Source: Cliona cf. orientalis
Taxonomy: Eukaryota; Porifera; Demospongiae; Clionaida; Clionaidae
NCBI GenBank assembly: GCA_963930775.1
Contig: OZ005692.1
Span: 10,893,029 to 10,957,028 of the forward strand
Direction of reading: 5' to 3'
Length of the DNA: 64,000 bases
The notes under the pieces are model-generated. The model was not told where the DNA came from, searched no databases, and worked only from the letters and a program-made list of their open reading frames with translations. Positions within the stretch are counted from its first letter, which is position 1. Every line of letters begins with the position of its first letter. Shown here one piece after another: positions 10,509 to 20,162 of the stretch. The translations under genes were made by a program, and so were the position numbers.

Positions 10509-11058
10509 GCGCCGGTGTCATGCCGTATAGCGTCCCCCGTAGAATCGCGTCCGGGGGACGTAAAATAATACGTCCTGGGGACGCAATCAATTAACGATAT
10601 CCGGACAGTTGGAGAATGCCTAAGCTTCTAAAACTCTTTTGATATTGCATAGTATTTATTATTATTATTATTATTATTTTTTTTTTTTGGCCACATTTAC
10701 AAGTTTTCCATTGTTCGTTATGCCATTAACGATATCCGTCCCGCGCGCTGGAATAACGTCCGCCCGCCGCGGTGAGCGCCCCAGTGAAAAAGGCGCCGAA
10801 GGGGTAATTAGGCACTGATGGAGAGGAAGATGGTGGAGAGAAGACAGGCACTGATGGGATGCCCAGCCCCTACCTCCCTCTTGTGATGGGAAGCAGGATG
10901 ATGAGAATGATGGAGAGAAGAGCACGGTATGTAATAAATAATATGACCGAGAAATACCTAGTACATGTCAGATACTTCCATGCACAGTACCACTTGACCG
11001 ATGAGAAATCACCTATTGCATTGTTTATAGGACTTGTGCGGTTTCCAACCACGTGCAC

Positions 11059-11215
11059 AAGAAAATGCAGCCAAATGCCAGAATCACTGTTACAGTATGG
11101 AGACATGATTCAATGCGACAAGTGTGAGCATTGGTATCATATATACGCTGTGTTTGATTTTTCTCTGTTCCTTGAGACGTACACTGAACTATGGCACTGC
11201 CATTCTTGTTGTTGA
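11059..11215 (+). pseudogene. PHD-finger-like C-terminal coding remnant in the transposon
   Basis: The frame reads MIQCDKCEHWYHI and ends LWHCHSCC-stop. The pattern C-x2-C-x4-H and the final C-x2-C resemble a PHD zinc finger, a domain found at the C-terminus of some transposon proteins. The cysteine normally two residues after the histidine (H-x2-C) is absent. The upstream part of the frame (from 10859) has no recognised domain. A remnant, not a functional gene. Confidence 0.45.
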
Positions 11216-11273
11216 TATGTGTATAGCTAATATCTTTGATTCATAGATCATGATAAGTAATTTTTGTTCATTA

Positions 11274-11626
11274 TGCGCCTATCAATGTCAAGCCCAACTA
11301 CCCCCCATAGGGGCGAGGGTCGGGCATTTCAAAGTCCATTGACGCAAATTTCGGTCTACAGGGTGGGGGATTTGACCCAGTAGGGGATGGGAGGGGCATT
11401 TGATCGTGCTTAGTGTGCAATTATTGCACATATGCATTAATACACCATTTATTATTGCGCAAGGCAAAATCAATACACAGCTCCCATGGAACTTGATAAA
11501 TAGGGGGATTTTCCTATAATTTTGGCCCTGGGGGTGGAGACTTTGAACTTCTCGGGTGTCAAATCCCCACCCTACCCCCACCCTCGCCCCTATGGGGGGT
11601 AGTGGGGCTTGACATTGATAGGCGCA
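11274..11626. mobile_element. 353-bp MITE nested in the 1.4-kb transposon
   Basis: Inverted ends start TGCGCCTATCAATGTCAAGC and extend about 50 bp through ACCCCCCATAGGGGCGAGGG. The flanks carry a 3-bp TTA (11271-11273 and 11627-11629). TWA duplications are typical of the PIF/Harbinger group, so that assignment is likely but not proven. Confidence 0.65.
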
Positions 11627-11910
11627 TTATATAAAGTATAATAATCTAAGATAGTATTCAACAACATTATCATCTTACTACTGTCAAGACCATACTCTTG
11701 CTATTGTTTGTTACGAGTACAGCAGCCGCGAGCAGCGGAAGTCTGCAAAGGGGACGACATTCTACGCTGTGGGACGCAGTTCAACGGTGAATCGCGTCCC
11801 CCCGGACAATATTCGATGGCGACATGCGTCCCCCCGGACGTAGCTCGTTAATCCGTTTACGTCCCCCGGACGTAATTTGGACGGGACGTTTACCGTTAGG
11901 ACACCGGCGC

Positions 11911-12706
11911 ACGCGCGCCACTTACATCGGTCACATGACTTCACCATGGCAACACCAAATGAGCATGCGCATTATATGACAAAATGGCTAATTGGACACA
12001 CCCACTCGCAAAACGCGCGCTGTACACACCCACAATTAAATCGCTATCCTGATAACACAAAACGAGCTTGCCACAGACATGCGCGCTCCATAATGGAGTG
12101 GATTTATACTTGAACTAAGGTGAGCGGTCATGGTAGTCTTGAGTTAGCCCAGGAAAACAGAAAGAAAGAAAGAAAGAAAGAATGAGAAATGGCTATTTTT
12201 TGAACATCTGGTTCTGGCATATACAATTGAGTTGATGGATGGTCTTGGTCTTGGTAGATAGATAATTTGCTGTAGATTCTGATTTTGACGCTTAGAAAGT
12301 TCACAAAGTTACCTGTTTTGAGATATTTGGATTTTTGTAATGTATTATATATATGGAGTATCCGTGCCATCCCTACTTATAGAGTCTACCGACTCTATGA
12401 TATTATGGGCCTACAACTTGTATACAAGAGCCTAGCCTTGCGCTGGCGCCTAGCCTACAGATCATGTACATGTACATGTACTATGTGTATGGCTATATAT
12501 CCCATTTCCTCATTTCAACGTTTCCTGTTCGCTATATAATATTATTATATGTACCCGTGAGCGCGGCCGGGCCGCGCGCGCCGACACGAGATAGCCTCGT
12601 GCCTGGCGCCATGACGTCGACGAGGCTATGTGACTCAACTGTTCGTCTCGCATGCCACACCCTCTTTCTCTAGGAGACTATTAAAGTTATCGGGTATTAT
12701 ACCGTG
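11911..12706. other. Spacer upstream of the Death-domain gene
   Basis: Contains an imperfect GAAA microsatellite at about 12160-12182, a CATGTACATGTACATGTAC palindromic run near 12466, and a GC-rich patch (about 12553-12630) with TAGCCTCGTGCC and ACGAGGCTA facing each other. No gene seen. The promoter of the gene at 12707 must lie here, but no element could be defined. Confidence 0.5.
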
Positions 12707-14327
12707 ATGGCAGAAGGATACATCGCTAAAAAAGGTATTAATCAAACTCTTAATCCCAGTACTGCAGTACTGATTTTTCTTGTTTGAACAAGCAGATCGT
12801 CTAACCATCAGAAACTTAAAGAAGGTTCGTGGAGCCTGCTGGGAGGCTAGAACCTGTTGGATGGATATTGGAATTGAACTGGGCTTGAACAAGACCGACC
12901 TTGATGCTATTAAAACGAATTTGGATAACGATCCGACAAAATGCTTCACCGAGATGCTCACACTGTGGCTCAAGCAGGTCAACCCGTTGCCTACCCAGAG
13001 AGCTCTGGTTGAAGTGCTGAGAAATCCTATTGTGAATCTGGGTCAATTGGCAGAGAGTGTAGAAAACGAAGATCTCTTAGTTGAGTTGAGCAGCTCTGAA
13101 GTCGTTACCCCCAGAGCTGTAGTTGCTCCATATGAAGCAGATAACCAGTTGTTTCCTCACATCAATGACATTCAAGATGAGCAGTCACGAAGAGAGCTAG
13201 AGCAAAGGCTAAAAGCAGAAAGTGAAGAGATAAGGCTCCAATTTTGCATTCTTATGAATAAGTATTTTGATTCCCTGGAAGATCGACAATACTCTATTCC
13301 AAGGTTGATCAGGCACCTAAAAACTGGCTTGGAAACGGAGTGCTTATTACCAGAGCCAAAGGTTATTGATGATATTATGAAATTGATGGAAAGCAAATCA
13401 TCTTTCTTCAATTATGAGCTTATTGAATATATGATACAGTTAAGTGGTACCAATGATGATCAAAAGAATCTGGGAAATTATCAGACAAAGTTTAGTATCT
13501 ATGCCAAAAGACGGATCTACGAATGTTCAGCAATCATTTCCAACTCAAATCCAAGCGAAACTGAATTACATGTAAAGCTTGATTCAAAGTATGATAAGTG
13601 TACTGTAGCTGAGCTAACTGACTTTCAAAGTCGACTCTGTAGGATCTTAAATAGAAAGGTCTATGCTATCCGTCTGCTATCTGTTCAGAGGGGGTGCTTT
13701 AAATTGGTTTATGCAATCTCGAACTACGTTATGAATGCTACCTTCCCTTTGACCAAAAAACAAGAATCTCAACTTGCAGCTCTTGGAATCCTCCAGCTCA
13801 TTTGCAATGATTATCGGTTGAAAAGCACAACAAGCCAAGTACAGGTACGTGTATACGTACATGAGGACTATGGTCACTCCTGCTAATAGCCATGTATGTA
13901 CATCACATATCCAGTGGTGTGTATTCGAGTGTGTCAGCACCACTGCTAGCCTCGTCCCCAGGCCCTTTGAGGGGGAAGAGAAAGGGCCTGGCACACACCA
14001 TTTGTGCATGCGTCAACCTTTCCATAACGATGTCCACAAAATTCCCGTACACCTAGCTATCCCTACCACGTGCTGACAAGTGAAATGGTCCATATACCTA
14101 AAGAATACGGGATGATCTCCTGACCTTTATACTAGCACTCGTACTAAATGCATGCCCACGTTGTTCAGAGGCCTATATATGAGTCAATCGATATAATCGT
14201 ATAGCAATGCGAGTAACAGTCAGTTACCTCAGCCTGTCATTTCTAGGTGCGTCAAGTTGAACGTGAGGAATTAAGGTCAAAGTATGCTAAGAAGTATCCA
14301 TATGTAATCGGATTATTCCAAATTTGA
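12707..14327 (+). CDS. Death-domain protein, three exons (386 aa)
   Basis: Exons 12707-12734, 12793-13844 and 14247-14327. Intron 1 is 58 bp (donor GTATTA, acceptor ACAAG); intron 2 has donor CAG/GTACGT and acceptor TTTCTAG. Phases agree and the product starts MAEGYIAKKADRLTIRN. Residues about 10-105 form a Death-fold domain: conserved tryptophans, GIELGLNKTDLDAIK, then CFTEMLTLWLKQ, then ALVEVLRNP and LGQLAESVE. The remainder (about 120-386) is a helical region without a named family; it resembles, from memory, a module that follows Death domains in many sponge and cnidarian proteins. Probably an adaptor in apoptotic or immune signalling, inferred from the fold. The last exon lies between facing TAGCCTCGTCCCCAGG repeats. 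Confidence 0.8.
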
Positions 14328-14514
14328 TATAATAATGGTGCATGTGCATGCAACGAACCAGGCCTACCTCCCCCTCCCTTCCATTAGAAAGCCTGGGGAC
14401 GAGGCTATACCACTGCTTGCATTAATGTGCATGCACATGCTCAGGAAATGTGATTTTAAATGTTAAGGTTGTGCACGTCAACTCAGAGCTTTAGTAAGCA
14501 TGTAGGTGGTTATA

Positions 14515-14601
14515 TTAAGTTGTACAGAATGTGTCAATGGCATAATGAATAATGATATTATCATTATTCATTATGCCATTGACACATTCTGTACAACTTA
14601 A
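14515..14601. repeat. Perfect 87-bp palindrome
   Basis: Starts TTAAGTTGTACAGAATGTGT and ends with the exact complement; the centre is at 14558 with no spacer. A perfect hairpin of 43-bp arms. No coding content. Confidence 0.9.
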
Positions 14602-14755
14602 ACGTTTTAATCTTGGTAACTGAACTGAGCATGCACAGTGCCAAATAATGAAAATAATAATATTGACCAAAACAGGTAGCCTCCTAAATTGCATGCGGGC
14701 AGGTGACCAGAAACATACTTTCAATTAACACTGATCCCACTGCTCGCCTACACAC

Positions 14756-15090
14756 CAGGGGCGGATACAAGAGGGGCTCGAGGGGCTCATTCGAGCCCCC
14801 CTTTTGCCAAATTTATTTACAGGAAATACTCACTTGAACTCACAGTCTGATGGAACCCCTCCCCCCTCTAGTAATAAAAAATGCTACTATGGCTCACCTT
14901 AGCATGCTTTAGCAAAAAAAATTGCTCGAAAGCAGATTGATTGGACCAGTAGGACTGGTAGTTTCTCTCAAGAAATGGTCAAAATGTGGAATGGTTTACA
15001 CCGAAATGGGCGTGGCTTCTAAATTTTTGCACGTGCTTTGCATGCAAGACCATAATAGAGCCCCTTCAAGAAATCCTGGACCCACTCCTG
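14756..15090. mobile_element. hAT-like element, about 335 bp
   Basis: The left end CAGGGGCGGATACAAG and the right end (complement CAGGAGTGGGTCCAGG) form a degraded terminal inverted repeat of the CAGGGGCGG type common in hAT MITEs. No flanking duplication could be matched, so the boundaries are approximate. No coding capacity. Confidence 0.5.
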
Positions 15091-15475
15091 CATGCTTACT
15101 GAGCTCTGAGGCTAATGACACCCTGCATGGCAGTGTTCAATAAGGTTCAATGGCTCACATGCAGTAACAACAACCCTGATGTGTTGTATCGAACTCTGCA
15201 CTGTGGTGCTGACATCAACTCAACTTCCCTCACAGTAACCTCTAATTCTTGGGGACCGTGTTAATGATTAGCTAGCTTCTTTAAAACATCTTGATAATGG
15301 TCTAGGATACAAAGCCAAGCACACTGAGCAATATTGCCAGTGGACTAAGCCACAGCGGGAAAGGCAGTGGTGGTGACCAGGGTCTACGACTGTGCCTAAA
15401 GCACATGTACCACAGGTTAATAGACATACCATAGATGTACAAGCCGTATATAGCACATGATATACATACAACATT

Positions 15476-16012
15476 ATTCTGAGCGAAGCAAGATTCCCAC
15501 TCGGGTCCTGGTTGCACTTGCATGGTTTCTCTTAGCCACCAGAGCATCACAGGCCAGCCTTGCAACTTTCAATTGTTGATCAGATTGCTAACCTGCTTCC
15601 AAGTGTACAAAGCCATGTGATGCTTCGTTTTGCTTAAGTGTAATGTATGTGCGCCTCCCTTAAAGCTCACACTCCACTGTCACAGTTGTGGCCCCCATTT
15701 CATTACTACTCACAGATTGGCTGACAATCGGTCCACTCTTTGAACATGACATCCTAACTAAAATTTGGACTTACTTTGTGGGCATACTATTGCGTCCGTG
15801 GAATTATTCCCACATATGCTGTAGTCCCTTTATCAGCTCCTTCACAAATGCAAGAGATATCTAAAATCGATACCTACCCAATACTCTAAAAGTTTAGACT
15901 CCTAGACTTAACTATAATATAGCATCTCGCCAGAGATGGCCAAATAGATCTACAGAACGCAAGGATTTAAGCACCATCTGATTCGTATTGATGTAAACTT
16001 GCCCCACCCTAT
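15476..16012. repeat. Dispersed repeat Y, copy 1
   Basis: About 535 bp sharing long stretches with 44994-45988, from GAGCGAAGCAAGATTCCCAC through CTGACAATCGG and ATTGCGTCCGTGGA to AACTTGCCCCACCC. Copy 2 is longer because repeat X is inserted in it. No coding content or clear ends; class unknown. Confidence 0.75.
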
Positions 16013-16104
16013 AGGCCTAGCCTTGGCGCCAAAGCACGAGGCTGGCCCCACCCAGCTTGGATGCCTGGCGCCTTAGCCTAGCCTACCTGTAAGTCCTTGT
16101 GGGG

Positions 16105-16321
16105 TTGACCAAAGTGGGTAATGGTCGTCACATTTATGTGCGCGTGCATAGCCCCACCCCGCCCCCTCACATAGCGCGTGGGTGGAAAACGTTGCAAATG
16201 CATGGCTTCCTATACAAACATATTATGGGACAACTTCAAAGGGCCATAACTTTAATTTTAAGGCGTGAATCAAAATTCTTTCAGGTCAAATCTCTAGTTT
16301 TGACCCATTCTGCGTGCCCAT
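16105..16321. repeat. Dispersed repeat Z, copy 1
   Basis: Shares GGGTAATGGTCGTCAC, TCAAAGGGCC, and ATTCTGCGTGCCCAT with 36405-36616 and 36827-37036. Here it directly abuts the leader region of copy D and replaces the usual upstream promoter block. No coding content. Confidence 0.75.
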
Positions 16322-16541
16322 ATTTCTATTTAGCGTATAATTTGCGACCTCTCTCCGCTATCAAGCCTTTGCTACGTTTGAAGCTGCACCCTGAGATCTG
16401 ACTCAGTTACATGTGAGTATCGTATTCAGTAATAAAAAATGGAAACGCTTAAACATAGATCAAATAATTTCATGGAAATAGTGCATGGGTGTGTGAATGA
16501 TTAAAGTGCTATCTGTGCTGTGTTCTTAGATTCAATTTCCG
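16322..16541 (+). promoter_or_regulatory. Shortened promoter, leader exon and 5'UTR intron of copy D
   Basis: Only the downstream part of the usual block remains (TTTGCGACCTCT); the GGTGGGTGG, CACGCCCACG and TCATGTGA motifs are absent, with repeat Z in their place. Leader exon ends CAGTTACAT with donor at 16413; acceptor TTCTTAG ends at 16529. Intron 117 bp, of the same sequence type as in copies B and K. Confidence 0.6.
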
Positions 16542-18809
16542 ATGGCTGAGTCTCAATCTGTTGCCAAGCAAGCCCTGAAGAAGCTGGAGGACCAGCTGAC
16601 CTGTGCCATCTGCCTCGATGCCTTCAAAGACCCCAAACTGCTCCAATGCTTCCATGTCTACTGCAAGGACTGCCTCCAGCGACTGGTGGTCACAGACAGA
16701 CAGGGACAACTCTCCCTACGCTGCCCCACCTGCCGACAATCCACCCTCCTTCCCCCGGCTACTGGCATGTCTGACCTCCAGCCAGCGTTCCATATCCACC
16801 ACCTCTTTGAGATCCAAGACGCACTGGAGAAGGTGAAAGAGCCTCAAAAGGTAATGTGTGGAAAGTGCAAGAAGGCTAAGCAAGCGGCCACGAGCTACTG
16901 CCGCGACTGTGGGGAATTTATCTGTGCCATGTGCACGACCATCCATAGCAACTGGGACGACTTTGCCGGGCACGAGGTGGTAGCTCTAGAGCAGCTAGAG
17001 AGCAAAATGAAAGAGCTCAACGCTTTGAAGAAGGTGATCTTTTACTGCTCCCTGCACAAAGGCAAGGAGCTCGAGATTTATTGCGAGACGTGTGAGGAGC
17101 TCATCTGCCACAACTGCACTGTCACAAAGCACTGTCGTCCAGAGCACAAGTATAGCCTCTTGGACGACACGTTTGAGCAGCACAAAGCCAAGATCGTCAC
17201 GTCCCTAGAACCAATCGAAAAGCAGATCGGCGTCGTAAATAAGGCACTTGAAGAGCTAGACCAAGAATCGGCTGAGGTAGATGACCAGCGTGGAACGACA
17301 AAAACTGAAATTGCGCGATTATTTCGACAAATTTACGACGTTCTTGAAGCGCGAAAGGCTGACTTGGACAGTCAAGTCGATCAGCTTGCGAATCAAAAGC
17401 TGAAAAATCTAGCCGCACAAAAAGATGAAGTGGAGACAGTTCAGACCCAGCTGGTCAGCTGTCTGTCATTTGTGAGGGAGAGCCTAAGGACAGGAAGCCA
17501 GGGAGAGGTCATGAAAATGAAGAAGACTGTCATGAAACAGATCAAGGAGATGACAGACAATTTCAAACCAGACATGCTGCCTCCCTGTGAGTGTGCCAAT
17601 GTCAGATTTAAAGCATCTCCCGAGGTACTCAAAACCTGCCAGCAGTTTGGAAGAGTAGTTGTTCAGCATGCATCTCCAGAGAAATGCTACGCCACAGGCA
17701 AAGGCCTGGAGGTAGCTAAGCCTGGTGAGAGAGCCACTGCAGTCCTGTATGTTGTTGATCAGAAAGAAAAGGCTTGCAGCACACCAGTGGAGACTCTGAC
17801 CTGTGAACTGGTGTCAGAGAGCACTGGTGAGAAGATAGACTGCTCTGTGAAGAAGACTGAAGCCAGTGGCCAGTATGAAATCAGCTACCAAGCCACAAGT
17901 GGGAGGAGACACCAGCTGCACATCAAAGTGGAGGGGGAGCACATCAAAGGAAGCCCATTCACTGTCATTGTGAAGCTACCAGTCCAGAAGCTTGGCACTC
18001 CAATCAAGATCATCAGTGGACTGAAGGAGCCATGGGGTATGGCAGTCAACCAGAGAGGGGAGATCATAGTGGCTGAGAGATATGGACACTGTATCTCCAT
18101 CTTCAGCCCAACAGGAGAGAAACTTGGATCATTTGGCTCAAAAGGCTCTGGACCAGGACAGTTCAATGAACCTCGTGGTGTGACAGTGGATGGCGATGGT
18201 AACATACTGGTGGCTGGTGGTGATCGAGTTCAAAAATTTACATCTGAACGAAAATTTCTCATGAGTGTAGGAAGTCATGGTAGTAAACATTTACAATTTA
18301 ACCATCCTTTTACTGCAATTATTTCTCCCACAAGCAAGAAAATTGTTGTTTCGGACTGTTTCAATAATCGAGTTCAGATTCTCAATCCAGATCTGACATT
18401 CCATAGTGGTAGTGGCAGCAGGGGTAGTGGCAATGGACAGTTCAATAGCCCTTATGATGTAGCATTTGACAGTGCAGGAAATATGTATGTGACTGATGCT
18501 AGCAACAATCGTATTCAAGTCTTTAACCCTGAGGGACAGTTCTTGCGACAGTTTGGAAAGAGAGGCAACAGTGATGGAGAACTAAATTTTCCCGCAGGTA
18601 TAAGCATTGACAGTGATGACACAGTGTATGTGGTTGAGGGTGGCAACCATCGTGTTTCAGCATTCACACGTGAGGGAAAATTTCTGACATCATTTGGCAG
18701 CCGGGGAGTTGGACCAGGACAATTTAAGAATCCTCATAGAATAACAGTGGATAAGAATGGAATAATCTATGTTGCTGATACTGATAACAATCGTATTCAA
18801 GTCTTTTAA
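16542..18809 (+). CDS. TRIM-NHL protein, copy D, intact (755 aa)
   Basis: Complete RING with all eight zinc ligands, type 1 B-box 1, B-box 2, coiled coil, filamin repeat and six NHL repeats. NHL repeat 2 is shorter than in sister copies (ILVAGGDRVQKF in place of VADTNNYRIQKF), which accounts for two missing residues. NHL repeat 3 is also divergent (SPTSKKIVVSDCFNNRVQ). An AATAAA lies directly after the stop at about 18820. The open frame is clean, but the gene has lost the upstream promoter motifs shared by its paralogs, so its expression may differ. Confidence 0.92.
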   Translation: MAESQSVAKQALKKLEDQLTCAICLDAFKDPKLLQCFHVYCKDCLQRLVVTDRQGQLSLRCPTCRQSTLLPPATGMSDLQPAFHIHHLFEIQDALEKVKEPQKVMCGKCKKAKQAATSYCRDCGEFICAMCTTIHSNWDDFAGHEVVALEQLESKMKELNALKKVIFYCSLHKGKELEIYCETCEELICHNCTVTKHCRPEHKYSLLDDTFEQHKAKIVTSLEPIEKQIGVVNKALEELDQESAEVDDQRGTTKTEIARLFRQIYDVLEARKADLDSQVDQLANQKLKNLAAQKDEVETVQTQLVSCLSFVRESLRTGSQGEVMKMKKTVMKQIKEMTDNFKPDMLPPCECANVRFKASPEVLKTCQQFGRVVVQHASPEKCYATGKGLEVAKPGERATAVLYVVDQKEKACSTPVETLTCELVSESTGEKIDCSVKKTEASGQYEISYQATSGRRHQLHIKVEGEHIKGSPFTVIVKLPVQKLGTPIKIISGLKEPWGMAVNQRGEIIVAERYGHCISIFSPTGEKLGSFGSKGSGPGQFNEPRGVTVDGDGNILVAGGDRVQKFTSERKFLMSVGSHGSKHLQFNHPFTAIISPTSKKIVVSDCFNNRVQILNPDLTFHSGSGSRGSGNGQFNSPYDVAFDSAGNMYVTDASNNRIQVFNPEGQFLRQFGKRGNSDGELNFPAGISIDSDDTVYVVEGGNHRVSAFTREGKFLTSFGSRGVGPGQFKNPHRITVDKNGIIYVADTDNNRIQVF

Positions 18810-18900
18810 AGTAAAAAATAAAGCCCTTATAATATTATTTGACATTGTAGTTCACATAAATCATATTCATGCAGTTCCTCCTCTCCATTGTTTATAATAA

Positions 18901-19307
18901 CTAGAGCTCTGTAGAGCACATACCCCGCGCGCCATGTAGCCACTCTAGCGTAGTATTGCAACACTATGAGGCACACATGTAGCGGTTTCATGACGTGACG
19001 ACCCTTTCCAACACAGTGCTTGAGCATGCGCAGTCGCATCCGCATACTATTATGCTAAAAGAGTGGGTGTGGTCGATAAACCACAGGCATGTTGAACAGA
19101 AAATGCACGATTTGTAGCACTAGTAAGCCTTTTTGAGCAATTCGAAGCCCGTACCAACCAGTTTTTCATCGATATCTATCGATTGAATGTGCTCATAGCA
19201 CGCACAGACGCCTAGAACTCGAGATCTGGCGATTTTCGTGCCGACGACGACAACAACGACGACAACGACAGACGATTGCTTTACCCCTTGCGCATGCGCG
19301 CGGGGTA
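18901..19307. mobile_element. Repeat X, copy 1, with 7-bp target duplication
   Basis: 407 bp from CTAGAGCTCTGTAGAGCACA to CGCGCGGGGTA, flanked by ATAATAA at 18894-18900 and 19308-19314. The sequence TACCCCGCGCGC near the left and GCGCGCGGGGTA at the right are inverted. A GACAAC-like microsatellite lies at about 19243-19270. A second copy is at 45325-45744. Non-coding; class not determined. Confidence 0.7.
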
Positions 19308-19564
19308 ATAATAAGTTATGTACTATTATTCGTGTTGTGAAGTATATACCAATGATTATATTATTAATGCTCGAATTGTATAAATAATTATTTTTTGCAA
19401 TAACAATCAAGTCTTAAAATGAATGTACACTATCATCACACTGTATAAAATTTGACCATATATCGGCAACACTTTTGACCACATATTTGAATTTGACCAT
19501 ATTATATCTGACTCAAGTTTGATCATGTATTTGAGCTTGCCAATTTTGTCAATGTTGGAATGCC

Positions 19565-19843
19565 ATATCCTCTCCTTAGTTTACCGAATGCCTCACTGAG
19601 CATTTGGTTATAATTACAGAGAGCATGCAGCATAAGGGTTCATAGCTACAACTTGTTTCCCGGCAAATCCGCCGCCTAGTTTAGCCGCTGCCTTAAAGTC
19701 CTCTAGAGCTCCTTCGTCACAACCCTGGAGCCTTCAGATCAGACCCCGCTGGGTGTATGCCAGCTCAGTAACTTTATCTTGTCCTCCAGACAGCTGAATG
19801 GCCACACCGAGATCAGATAGGGCTAAGTCCACTTGATTCTGGT
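19565..19843 (-). pseudogene. TTC36: TTC36 last-exon relic 4 (after copy D)
   Basis: Reads QNQVDLALSDLGVAIQLSGG then AYTQRGLI and a TGA: the usual CGA codon is TGA here. There are also extra bases within the NPYAALCNQML region, and the usual stop region and acceptor are changed. Pseudogene. Confidence 0.78.
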
Positions 19844-19902
19844 CCAGAGGAGCTGAGGAATAACCTAATTTGTGTGCATTATGCATTGCTTGTTGTGGAA
19901 TG

Positions 19903-20162
19903 CAGCAGGTGGGTGGAGCTCGTCTATTCGCGCCCACGCAGTCATGTGATTATCATCGTGACCTCAACACTAATGCTAGCAGCATTTGTAGCTGTACCCT
20001 GGTATCTGACTTCACTACAAGTGAGTTAGTGGTGATGATTAGTGTTATAATTAATATGATGCGGCTTATTTTTAGACCATCAAATTTTTGGAATTAAAAA
20101 TATGGGTTAGTTGATTTGCTCTTCTGTACTGTAAAATTAATATTATTTAGATTTAATTTCCG
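19903..20162 (+). promoter_or_regulatory. Promoter block, leader exon and 5'UTR intron of copy E
   Basis: GCAGGTGGGTGGAGCTCGTC, CGCCCACGCAG, TCATGTGA at 19942-19949, then GTGACCTC. Leader exon ends TTCACTACAA at 20020, donor GTGAGT at 20021, acceptor ATTTAG ends at 20150. Intron 130 bp. Confidence 0.7.

Larger units (their letters stand above)
10509..11910. mobile_element. 1.4-kb DNA transposon with 11-bp TIRs and subterminal repeats
   Basis: The ends are GCGCCGGTGTC (10509-10519) and its exact complement GACACCGGCGC (11900-11910). Both subterminal zones repeat blocks like CGTCCGGGGGACG, and TTAACGATATCCG occurs near 10593 and 10728. The interior has a PHD-finger-like coding remnant (11059-11215) and a nested element at 11274-11626. 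No clear target duplication and no transposase core is visible, so the superfamily is open. Confidence 0.6.
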
